In this document: positions 1-7,557 of the stretch, in pieces | Layout: each line of letters opens with the position of its first letter | How positions within the stretch are numbered: the stretch's first letter is position 1 | Source of the DNA: Candidatus Binatia bacterium | Lineage (GTDB): Bacteria; Desulfobacterota; Binatia; UBA1149; JAJCZL01 | Reading direction: 5' to 3' | Assembly: GCA_028278325.1 (NCBI GenBank) | Contig: JANQEO010000006.1 | Location: forward strand, 1-64,000 | Length of the DNA stretch: 64,000 nucleotides | The notes under the pieces: generated by a model | What the model was told of the DNA's origin: nothing | The model's database searches: none | Seen by the model: the letters and a program-made list of their open reading frames with translations, nothing else | Program-made: the position numbers and the translations under genes

Positions 1-96
1 TTTGAATCAGCAGATTCGGCGCCAACGCAGTATGTCGGCCTGACTGTAAACGCCTACAACCCCTTTGTTGTACGGGTGACTTGCAAGCAGCCCTGA
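1..96 (+). CDS. C-terminal end of a gene cut by the window start
   Basis: Frame 1 is open from the first base and stops at TGA 94-96, giving 31 residues that end VVRVTCKQP. The alternation of polar and hydrophobic residues and the single Cys would suit the last strand of a secreted beta-rich protein, like its downstream neighbours. Function cannot be assigned from this fragment, and the frame could be open by chance over so short a stretch. Confidence 0.45.
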   Translation, partial: FESADSAPTQYVGLTVNAYNPFVVRVTCKQP

Positions 97-129
97 CTCC
101 CCTTAGCGATAGTTTAGGTTCATCGATCG

Positions 130-186
130 CAGGGGACCTAGTCGCAACCGCGCGCGCCGGCCACGACTCCTGGTTTTTGTTTTTTT
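130..186 (+). terminator. Possible rho-independent terminator of the truncated upstream gene
   Basis: CAGG (130-133) and AGTCG (140-144) can pair with CGACT (164-168) and CCTG (169-172), with a bulge on the left arm, and a T-rich run follows at 174-186. The run ends directly at the GGAG of the next gene, so the same bases may serve as leader. The bulge and the long loop keep confidence low. Confidence 0.35.
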
Positions 187-196
187 GGAGCAATAA

Positions 197-958
197 GTGA
201 GGTCGTCTCATTTGAGGGGTAACCCCGACAAGTATTACCGCACTATCGCCGCGACGATACTCGCAGCCGTCGGCTTCGCCGTCTCAGCGCCGTCGGCCTA
301 CGCCGACTGCGGTGACGACATCGACGGCGAGCGCGTAGCCTGCCATTGCGGCGACCGCGTGGTCACCGACACGCGGCTCCTGCCCGGCGACCCGGTCGTG
401 GCCAGGGCCTGCGTCGGGAACGGCCTGCTGGTGAGAGTCGGGCCCAAGGCAGATGGAATCACCCTCAACCTCGGAGGACTGACAATAAGGGGCTCGGGCT
501 ACGGGGTTGGCATCCGCGTACTCAGCGGTGGCGCGGACGGCGTGGTCGTGCTCGGCGGTGACGAGGGGCAGAAGGCCGAGATCGTCGGGTTCGGCACCGG
601 CCTGCAGGCTCGTGACCCCATGACCGTCAAGCGTGTGGGCAGGATCGAGTTCAGGGGCAACTCGATGCTCGGAGCGTGGCTTCGTAGCATGGACGCCGAA
701 CTCTTCGACCTGTCAGCTTCACACAACCTCGGCGGCGGCCTGAGACTTCGTGGACGCAACGTTACACTGACGGGCCTGGATTCCCACGACAACGGGGGCA
801 ACGGCCTGACCCTTCACGGAGTGAACACGACCGTTTCCGGCTCCGTAACGAACAACACGGGAGCGGGCGTGGTATCGATGGGCAGGGGTCTCGATCTCGC
901 TGGTCTCGAGTCCGCCGGCAATGGCAAGCCGGACAGTCGAGGGGGTCTGAGCCCGTGA
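197..958 (+). CDS. Secreted right-handed beta-helix repeat protein
   Basis: A 253-residue exported protein. GTG start is preceded by GGAG at 187-190. An N-terminal hydrophobic segment (about residues 19-36) ends in an AYA cleavage-like site before DCGDD. The rest is rich in short Gly/Asn/Val repeats such as GLTLHGVNTTVSG, typical of parallel beta-helix (NosD/pectate-lyase-like) proteins. No catalytic residues can be recognised. Its TGA stop overlaps the GTG start of the next gene (GTGA), so the two are probably translationally coupled and work in the same extracellular process. Surface adhesion or glycan binding is possible but is inference. Confidence 0.8.
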   Translation: MRSSHLRGNPDKYYRTIAATILAAVGFAVSAPSAYADCGDDIDGERVACHCGDRVVTDTRLLPGDPVVARACVGNGLLVRVGPKADGITLNLGGLTIRGSGYGVGIRVLSGGADGVVVLGGDEGQKAEIVGFGTGLQARDPMTVKRVGRIEFRGNSMLGAWLRSMDAELFDLSASHNLGGGLRLRGRNVTLTGLDSHDNGGNGLTLHGVNTTVSGSVTNNTGAGVVSMGRGLDLAGLESAGNGKPDSRGGLSP

Positions 959-3768
959 GACCGCTCGGTCGGCGTTTAGGCCTGACGATTCCTGTGTTTC
1001 TGTTTTTTGCGGCGTTCAGCCTCGCGCCGCATCTTGCGCACGCCGACATCGACGCGATGACCGCTGACGATGTCTGCGCTCCCACTGAGGATCCCTGCGA
1101 GATCACCGAGGTCGTGAAGGTGCCGTCGATCCCGGCCGAATTGGATTTCGGCACACGCACCGTCAACGTCACGGGCAACGGGCAGCTCGATTTCGGCAGC
1201 TCTCGCGGCCGAGTGCTGGCCGGCAACATCAACATCAACCCAAGCCCGGGCAAGACCGGAGTCAAGGTCCGAAAGGGCTCCGGCGGCCAGTTCGTAGGAG
1301 GAGATGCCACGATCGTAGCGCGACGGAGTTGCTCCCTGGACGTGTCGCAACCATGCGTGATCGATCTCGATTGTGCCCAGCTCAGGCTGGGAACATGCGA
1401 TGCCGGCCCTGCCGGCACCTTGTGGCTCAACGGCAAGGCCACAGCGAACGGCGACGAATTCCCAGGTTCGATCGAACTGCGAGCGGCCGGTGAGATCACC
1501 ATAGACAAGAACGTGCGTGCCAACGCGACCAGGCCCGATGCCGACAGCGGGGCCATTACGATCTCCTCTCTTCAGGCCAGCGTCACCATCAACGACGTTG
1601 TCGAAGCCAAGGGAGGTGGAGCCAGCACGGGAGGAGACATCGACGTCGAAAGCGACCTCGACATCACTCTCAATGCGCCGATCAATGCGTCTTCCACAGC
1701 CGGAGAGGATGCCGAGGGCGGCACTGTCGTCCTCTTCGCCGGCCGCGACATCTTCGTGAACGATGACATCGATGCCGACGGCGGATCATGTGCCGGAGGC
1801 ACGATTTGCATAGATGGGGCGCGTGACGTGATCGTCAACGGAGTCGCGGGCGACAGAACAGCCATATTGGCCAACGGCGGAACCTTCATCGACGAGTTCA
1901 ACGATGGTGCCGGTGGTGATGGAGGCGACATCGAGCTTCTCGCCGGCGACAGGCTGGTCGTCGGCGAATTCACCAAGCTCCAATCCGATGGCGGCATGCC
2001 GGATGGAGACGGCGCCTTCATCCTCACCCTCTCGAGTACGGATGGGAGCGTGGAATGCGGCGGCCAAGTATTCGCGCGGGCGTCGGGCAATCAGGGCACC
2101 GGCGGTGCGATAGGCCTCGATTCGCTCGGATCGCTCACGGTCCTCCCGACCGCCATTATCGACGTGTCGGCAGGTAACGGCGGAGGCGGCGACATCGAAT
2201 TCTTGGCCGGTGGCGATCTCGACATTCAATCGGGCTCGCTCACAGACGCCGGTGCCGGCAACCAGGGTTCCGGTGGCTCGGTGTCGGCCTCCGGCCAAAA
2301 CGTGTTCATCAACTCTCGCATAAAGGCCAGTGGGGAACCAGCCGGTTCCAGCAACGGCGACATCGACATCAGCGGCTGTGAGGTGTTCATCCAAAGCGAG
2401 GCCGATCTAGTCAACGATGGCGGCGAGGGACTGACCGTGCTCGTCGGCCGCGATGTGCTCCCGGCGACTTCCATCACGATCGACTCCGGCGCGTCTATCG
2501 ACACGAGCGGCGCGAACGGCATAAACGAGTTCTTTTACGCGGATGCCGCCAAACCGCCCGTCATCGACCCCGGTGCTACGATAGATCCGGCACAGATACT
2601 CACGGTGAACCTCGGGCTAACGAAGTGCGCCGGCTGCGGAAATGGGCAAGACGACCTTGGCGAGACCTGCGACGACGGGAATCTCATCAACGGCGATGGG
2701 TGCAGCGCGGACTGCCAGCTCGAGTCATGCATCGGTCAAAGCATCGACTATCCCGCCCAGCCCCTATGCAACGACGGCAACGGGTGCACGGTTGACACCT
2801 GCAACATCTTCACGGGCAACTGCGAGCACGTCCAAGACTGCAGCGACCAGGTCGGCTGCACGGACGACGTATGCATAAACCAGGAATGCGTGAACACCCC
2901 CAACGACGCCAACTGCGACGACTCTGAATTCTGCACTGACGAGTTCTGCGATTCCGTCAGGGGCTGTGTCCGCATCAACCTCGTTCTCGACTGCGACGAT
3001 GGATTGTTCTGCAACGGCGCGGATACTTGCTCCGGCGGCGAGTGCCAGGAGCATGCGGGCAGCCCCTGCGCGGACATGAGCGAATGCGGCGCTGGGTTTT
3101 GCAACGAGCAGGGGGAGACTTGCGACTTCTTCCCGTTCGGCACGCCATGCAGCGACGACGGTGACATATGCACCGATGATGTCTGCGACGGCGCCGGCAA
3201 CTGCGCCCACAACCCCAATACGGCGCCATGCGACGACGGCTTCAACTGTACAGAGGGAGACGTATGCGGGGGCGGAGTGTGCGCTGGCACGCCGAACGCA
3301 GGGCTCTGCAATGACGGCAATCTCTGCACGGACGACTCCTGTCAGATCGGGGTGGGATGCGTGGCGGTAAACAACACCGACCCCTGTGATGACGGCCAGG
3401 CCTGCACCATAGACGATACATGCACAGGCGGCATGTGTGTCGGTGACCCCCAGAACTGCGGCGGTGTTTGCGGCGACGGCAGCATCAACGACGATGAAGA
3501 ATGCGACAACGGCGCTTCCAACGGCCTCGTCGGCAATGCCTGTGACGCCGAGTGCAACTTCAACCTGTGCGGGCAGCCTACCGGCGGGCCTACGCCGGTT
3601 GCGACCGACGCACTGTTCGTCATTCAGGCCGGAGTGGGCAGCCAGGTCTGCGATCTGTGCATCTGTGACGTGACCGGCAATAGCGAGATCAACGCTAGCG
3701 ACGGACTCGGCGTGCTCCGGCGCAGTGTGGGACTACCGATTCCCTTCTCCTGCCTGCCCTGCCTCTAG
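955..3768 (+). CDS. Large secreted beta-helix, Cys-rich-repeat and dockerin-like protein
   Basis: A 937-residue secreted protein with signal peptide (residues about 1-30, ending HLAHA). Residues about 40-560 are Gly/Asp-rich repeats of the filamentous-haemagglutinin/beta-helix type. A Myxococcus-type Cys-rich unit (DUF4215-like, ETCDDGNLINGDGC) follows near residue 570, then about eight Cys-rich repeats of form CDDGxxCTxDxC (CTDC-like) to about residue 850. Residues 880-937 form a dockerin-like module with two TDAL/SDGL halves separated by CDLCICD. The GTG start overlaps the stop of the preceding gene. The last 36 nt overlap the convergent acyltransferase gene. Probably an extracellular matrix or adhesin protein; its ligand is unknown. 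Confidence 0.85.
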   Translation: MRPLGRRLGLTIPVFLFFAAFSLAPHLAHADIDAMTADDVCAPTEDPCEITEVVKVPSIPAELDFGTRTVNVTGNGQLDFGSSRGRVLAGNININPSPGKTGVKVRKGSGGQFVGGDATIVARRSCSLDVSQPCVIDLDCAQLRLGTCDAGPAGTLWLNGKATANGDEFPGSIELRAAGEITIDKNVRANATRPDADSGAITISSLQASVTINDVVEAKGGGASTGGDIDVESDLDITLNAPINASSTAGEDAEGGTVVLFAGRDIFVNDDIDADGGSCAGGTICIDGARDVIVNGVAGDRTAILANGGTFIDEFNDGAGGDGGDIELLAGDRLVVGEFTKLQSDGGMPDGDGAFILTLSSTDGSVECGGQVFARASGNQGTGGAIGLDSLGSLTVLPTAIIDVSAGNGGGGDIEFLAGGDLDIQSGSLTDAGAGNQGSGGSVSASGQNVFINSRIKASGEPAGSSNGDIDISGCEVFIQSEADLVNDGGEGLTVLVGRDVLPATSITIDSGASIDTSGANGINEFFYADAAKPPVIDPGATIDPAQILTVNLGLTKCAGCGNGQDDLGETCDDGNLINGDGCSADCQLESCIGQSIDYPAQPLCNDGNGCTVDTCNIFTGNCEHVQDCSDQVGCTDDVCINQECVNTPNDANCDDSEFCTDEFCDSVRGCVRINLVLDCDDGLFCNGADTCSGGECQEHAGSPCADMSECGAGFCNEQGETCDFFPFGTPCSDDGDICTDDVCDGAGNCAHNPNTAPCDDGFNCTEGDVCGGGVCAGTPNAGLCNDGNLCTDDSCQIGVGCVAVNNTDPCDDGQACTIDDTCTGGMCVGDPQNCGGVCGDGSINDDEECDNGASNGLVGNACDAECNFNLCGQPTGGPTPVATDALFVIQAGVGSQVCDLCICDVTGNSEINASDGLGVLRRSVGLPIPFSCLPCL

Positions 3769-4551
3769 CCCCGCTCCGCCGTCTTCGCTCCACTGGGGGC
3801 CCCACGGGTCCACAGCGGTAACATCCTCGCCGAAGTAAGCCTCCGCGGCATCGGCCATAGCGTTCAGGCGTGACTCCAGTTCCGCCCGGTAGGGCTCCAA
3901 CTCCGTCTTGCTTTTCGCTTGCGCGGGTACGCTGAGGGGCGCCGACGTCAGCACCACGGATCTGCCCCAAGGCTTGGGCAACGCAAGACGCATCCACGTG
4001 CGTTCGAGCACGACCAAGTTGTCGCCCCAGGCCCGCGCCGCGATGATTGGCAAACCCGTGTCGCGGGCAAGATAAAGAGCACCCCAACGGGCGTGTCGCG
4101 CGGGCCCGCGCGACCCGTCGGCCATGATGAAGATCCCCTTCTGCTCCGAACGGGCACGCTCGCCGAGTTCTTTGACCGCGGCGACCCCGTGTTTAGGCCC
4201 CGACCCAGCCACCTGACCGATGCCCCAAAGACTGAGCAGGTAGGACCCGAAGGTTCCCATGCGTCCGTCACTGACCATGAAGTAGGGACGATAGCTAGGC
4301 GTGAACCGAAACAAGTCGGCCATCAGCACCATGACGTCCTGGTGCCATAACGCCACGATGCAAGGCTTGCCGGCTTGCATGTAGCTGTAGAGAGGCCCCC
4401 TGCGATCGTACGTAACTCCCCGCCTGACCAGCCACATCCACACACGAACCAGGACTCCCACTACTGGAAACAGCAACCGCTGCTGGTTCGACACCCGCAT
4501 GCGAAACGGGCGAACCCGAGGAGACTTCCACCAGCGGCGTATTACGCCCAT
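3733..4551 (-). CDS. DUF374-family lysophospholipid acyltransferase-like protein
   Basis: About 272 residues in the LPLAT/DUF374 family, membrane-associated enzymes that transfer acyl chains in lipid biosynthesis. Family marks are WHQD after the first core strand, SDGRMG, ADGSRGPARHARWG and a following GLPIIAARA segment. I place the start at ATG 4549-4551, 17 nt after the stop of the upstream SDR; the longer open frame to 4695 lies inside that SDR gene and its extra residues look like an out-of-frame translation. Last gene of a likely operon with the SDR, trehalose synthase and YbaK protein. Its 3' end overlaps the convergent secreted-protein gene by 36 nt. Substrate is unknown; a role in lipid A or phospholipid acylation is inferred from the family. 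Confidence 0.8.
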   Translation of the reverse strand: MGVIRRWWKSPRVRPFRMRVSNQQRLLFPVVGVLVRVWMWLVRRGVTYDRRGPLYSYMQAGKPCIVALWHQDVMVLMADLFRFTPSYRPYFMVSDGRMGTFGSYLLSLWGIGQVAGSGPKHGVAAVKELGERARSEQKGIFIMADGSRGPARHARWGALYLARDTGLPIIAARAWGDNLVVLERTWMRLALPKPWGRSVVLTSAPLSVPAQAKSKTELEPYRAELESRLNAMADAAEAYFGEDVTAVDPWGPQWSEDGGAGLEAGQAGEGNR

Positions 4552-4568
4552 CCCAGGCTTTCTTTGTT

Positions 4569-5378
4569 TCAGATCGCGCGGCGTCCCAAGAAACCGCCGA
4601 CCATCCTGACCACCCAGCGAGGCTGGAAACGGCTCCAGTTCACTATCGCCTGATTGATCAATCCCGGCACATCGATGACCGTGCCTCGCATGCACGAGTC
4701 GAAGCCCTCGCGTGCGACTTCCTTGGCATCCATGATCATGAGCTCGGGAAACGCCTCCAGAGTCTCATTCTCCTCAGTGATGGTGTCGTACATGTCGGTA
4801 TGGGTAAGCCCCGGGCAAAGCGCCGTTGCGGTCACGCCCGTGTCCCTGAGCTCTTCCGACAAGGATTCGGTCAGCGACAGTATGTAGGCCTTTGTGGCGG
4901 CGTATACGGCCAGCGAGGGTATTGGCTGAAATCCGGCGACCGAGGCCACGTTCAAAACGCGCCCGTGACGCCGCTCCACCATGGCAGGGATGAAGAGCCG
5001 GCTCAGTAAGGTAAGCGCGACTACATTCAACAACAGCATGCGCATTACGTGATCCGGGTCCTGGTCGACGAAGCCGCCGGAGAGCGCGACCCCGGCATCG
5101 TTGACCAGAACGTCGACGGACAAACCTCGGCCACAGACGTCCTCGTAGAGCCGCTGCGGCGCATCCGCTGCGGTGAGATCCAAAGGGATGACGGTCACGC
5201 CCACTCCGTGAGCGCGTGAAGCGTCGTCGGCCAGCGCCTGCAGCTGATCCTGGCGGCGGGCCGTCACGATGAGATCGAAGCCATGGGACGCGAACAGCAT
5301 GGCCAACTCGCGGCCGATTCCCGCCGACGCGCCCGTGATCAGGGCGGTTTGTCCTTTGTAGGTCCCTCGCTCTTGCAT
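4569..5378 (-). CDS. Short-chain dehydrogenase/reductase
   Basis: A 269-residue classical SDR. The NAD(P)-binding motif TGASAGIG lies at residues about 15-22, NDAG near 92, and the catalytic YxxxK (YAATK) at about 159-163 with an upstream Ser in NVASVAG. The Arg in the TARRQDQL segment after strand 2 favours NADP(H). The C-terminal part (EVAREGFDSCMRGT) resembles SDRs often annotated as acyl or steroid ketoreductases. It lies 18 nt after the trehalose synthase stop and 17 nt before the acyltransferase start, so co-transcription is likely. The substrate cannot be told from sequence. Confidence 0.88.
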   Translation of the reverse strand: MQERGTYKGQTALITGASAGIGRELAMLFASHGFDLIVTARRQDQLQALADDASRAHGVGVTVIPLDLTAADAPQRLYEDVCGRGLSVDVLVNDAGVALSGGFVDQDPDHVMRMLLLNVVALTLLSRLFIPAMVERRHGRVLNVASVAGFQPIPSLAVYAATKAYILSLTESLSEELRDTGVTATALCPGLTHTDMYDTITEENETLEAFPELMIMDAKEVAREGFDSCMRGTVIDVPGLINQAIVNWSRFQPRWVVRMVGGFLGRRAI

Positions 5379-5396
5379 GCGTATCCCCGGTAGAGC

Positions 5397-6848
5397 CTAG
5401 GCTTGCAGCGCACTGACGTCCCGTTCCATCTCCATTATCAGACCGCCGTAAGCCAGCAACGAGGCCAGGCTGAGAAAACGGTCGCGTACCGTCTGCTGAG
5501 CGTTCTTGCCCAGGCGAGCAGACAACACCCGGTCGGAGCGAAGACGGCTCAACGCACCTGCAAACTCCGACAGGTCGGTGGGATCCTTGAGCAACAGGCC
5601 GTTGGTCCCGTCCTCTATCTGATCCTGTATACCGCCGACGGCGCTGGCCACAACCGGCCTGCCCTTCCACATGGCTTCGGTCACGGTCAGGCCGAAGCCC
5701 TCGTGCAGGCTCTTCTGCACTACCACGGAGGCATGCCGCTGGAGCGCATTGACGATGGCGGCGTTCTCTTCGACATCGTGCATGGGTAGGGACGCCAGGT
5801 GGACGCGTTGCCGAACATGATGTGGCAGATCGCGCCAAGCCTGCTCGGTCTTGGCAAATACCTCGGCGCCCTCAGGATCGTCTGCAACCGCGGTAACGTT
5901 CGGGCCCGCAAGAATCAGGTGGGCCCGCGTCGTGCCGGACCCTTCAGCGTAGAGCCGGAACCCTTCGATGACGCCCATGGGGTCCTTGAGATCATCCCAC
6001 CTCGAGACCTGAACGATCAAAGGCGTGCTCCAGGACGGCGCCTTACCGAGTCTCACCACATCGACCGCATGCTCTACTCGCCCTGGCGACCCGTCGTCAT
6101 GCAAGAAAGTCCTGTCGTCGGAGTCGGAGCCCTCGATCAGTCCGGTATGGACTAGGATCCCGTGCACGTTGTCCTCGCTCATCTCCTGGTTCTTCGGAGA
6201 GAATGGGTTGATGGATGGCGGGATGATGACGATTTTCTCGGGTTCGCAGAATTCAGGTGCATAAGCCGCGCGCGAAAACACGTACCTCGGGACTCTGGCC
6301 AGATAGGGCTTGAGAAAGTCCCAACCACGCAGGACCTCGTCATTGACGGTGTCGTGTCCGATATGACACCTCCATACGACCGTCCGACCGGCATCCACCA
6401 TCCACGGGATCAAGCCGGCCGTCTGCGGATCGTGTAGGATCAGAAAGTCCTCGGGACCGACCACTCCGAGCAGGTTCGTGGCGTTGCTTGCAAGAACGTC
6501 TTCGTAGATCTTCCGCTCGGCCTCTCCCAGTGGGGAGCCATCGCCGTCTACCCCATGCAGTGAATTGTGGAGACGCTTCGTGATTCGGAAAAAGTCGGGA
6601 GAACCGTCGATGACCGCCCAGCGCGTATCGACTCCCGCGCCGCGGCCGAAAGCAACGAGGTACCTGAGCATCTCGGCGACGCCGCCGCCTCGTGCCGTAG
6701 AGTTTATGTTCCATACGGCTCGCCCACTCATCTTCTCACCCACCGAAGAAGCAAGAGACATGGCCGAGTCCAGAATCTGGCGGGGCATGACGTCGGCGAA
6801 GCGTTCGAGGTCGAGCGGTGCGAGCTTGATCTGTTCGACGGTAGACAT
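5397..6848 (-). CDS. treT: TreT-like trehalose synthase (GT4 glycosyltransferase)
   Basis: A 483-residue GT4 retaining glycosyltransferase. The N-terminal segments WNINSTARGGGVAEML and FFRITKRLHNSLHG match trehalose glycosyltransferring synthase (TreT), which makes trehalose from NDP-glucose and glucose, reversibly. The C-terminal GT-B domain has the EX7E donor-site motif (HEGFGLTVTEAMWKG) and a DxTNGLLL-like tail. The ATG follows GGGAG by seven nt. It sits between YbaK-like and SDR genes in one strand run. Trehalose usually serves as compatible solute or carbon store; whether the enzyme runs in synthesis or breakdown here cannot be seen. Trehalose phosphorylase of the same clan is the alternative. 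Confidence 0.82.
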   Translation of the reverse strand: MSTVEQIKLAPLDLERFADVMPRQILDSAMSLASSVGEKMSGRAVWNINSTARGGGVAEMLRYLVAFGRGAGVDTRWAVIDGSPDFFRITKRLHNSLHGVDGDGSPLGEAERKIYEDVLASNATNLLGVVGPEDFLILHDPQTAGLIPWMVDAGRTVVWRCHIGHDTVNDEVLRGWDFLKPYLARVPRYVFSRAAYAPEFCEPEKIVIIPPSINPFSPKNQEMSEDNVHGILVHTGLIEGSDSDDRTFLHDDGSPGRVEHAVDVVRLGKAPSWSTPLIVQVSRWDDLKDPMGVIEGFRLYAEGSGTTRAHLILAGPNVTAVADDPEGAEVFAKTEQAWRDLPHHVRQRVHLASLPMHDVEENAAIVNALQRHASVVVQKSLHEGFGLTVTEAMWKGRPVVASAVGGIQDQIEDGTNGLLLKDPTDLSEFAGALSRLRSDRVLSARLGKNAQQTVRDRFLSLASLLAYGGLIMEMERDVSALQA

Positions 6849-6890
6849 AGCGGTTCTCCCCGCCCGCGCCGGCGGCTGCGCTCCCTATGG

Positions 6891-7358
6891 TCAGTCGGCG
6901 GCGGCTATTCGTCCGACCTTGGGCTCGGCCAGCCTTTCGAAGTCCCGGTAAGCGAGCCGCATCAGTTCTGTGTGAGTGCCAGCGTTGAAGGAAATCTGCT
7001 CGTCCTCCCTCAGGGCCTCGTCCACATAGACCTTCATGCCGTAGAGGTTCCCGAAGGGAGGCATGGCGCCTACGTCACAGTCCGGAAACCGACTCTTGAA
7101 CTCGTCTTCTTCGGCCAGGCTCACGCCCGTACAGCCCACGACGCCCTCGAGAAGGCCGAAATCCACCTTCTGATGGGCCGCCACCACGGCCATGGCCATC
7201 TCTCCATCGACTTTGACCATCACCGTTTTGGCAAGCTCACGACCGGGCACATGGGCCGAAGCCGCCACCTCTTCCGCCGTGAAAGCCGGAGAATGGCTTA
7301 TCATCACGTACTTTACGTTGTTGGTATTGAGAAAATCCTTGAGCTTTTGGATCGGCAT
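6891..7358 (-). CDS. YbaK/ProX-type aminoacyl-tRNA deacylase
   Basis: About 155 residues. The fold-wide pattern of the YbaK/ProRS-editing family is present: KLKDFL near the N-terminus, the ISHSPAFTAEEVAASAHVPG segment, KTVMVKVDG, AHQKVDF, and GAMPPFG near residue 115. These proteins hydrolyse mischarged aminoacyl-tRNA such as Ala- or Cys-tRNA-Pro. I choose ATG 7356-7358 because GGGAGGT precedes it; the longer open frame to 7409 has no such site. First gene of a probable four-gene minus-strand run. Relation to the trehalose and lipid genes downstream is unclear. Confidence 0.85.
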   Translation of the reverse strand: MPIQKLKDFLNTNNVKYVMISHSPAFTAEEVAASAHVPGRELAKTVMVKVDGEMAMAVVAAHQKVDFGLLEGVVGCTGVSLAEEDEFKSRFPDCDVGAMPPFGNLYGMKVYVDEALREDEQISFNAGTHTELMRLAYRDFERLAEPKVGRIAAAD

Positions 7359-7557
7359 TGTCCTACCTCCCGAGATAACACCCTGCCCGCTTTTCTCCGC
7401 ATATCGCATGCCAAGCCCATCGCGGCCCGGAAGCCGCGTTGCGGCCGAGTGCCTTGGCAGGGCTAGGAAGGCAGCGCCCGACGCCTTGCAGAACTGAGAA
7501 CAGGCCGTGTCGCTCGGGGTCCCAGGGAAGATCAGGGGCCGTCCCCAACGACCGTAC

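Noticed and set aside
2640-3500. CRISPR-like or tandem DNA repeat
   Set aside because: The periodic signal comes from codons of Cys-rich repeats in a secreted protein; units vary in length and there are no unique spacers. The same holds at 8090-8550.
3733-4695. A 320-residue acyltransferase starting at 4695
   Set aside because: The extra 48 residues lie inside the SDR gene and lack family likeness; the start at 4551 fits spacing and the DUF374 N-terminus.
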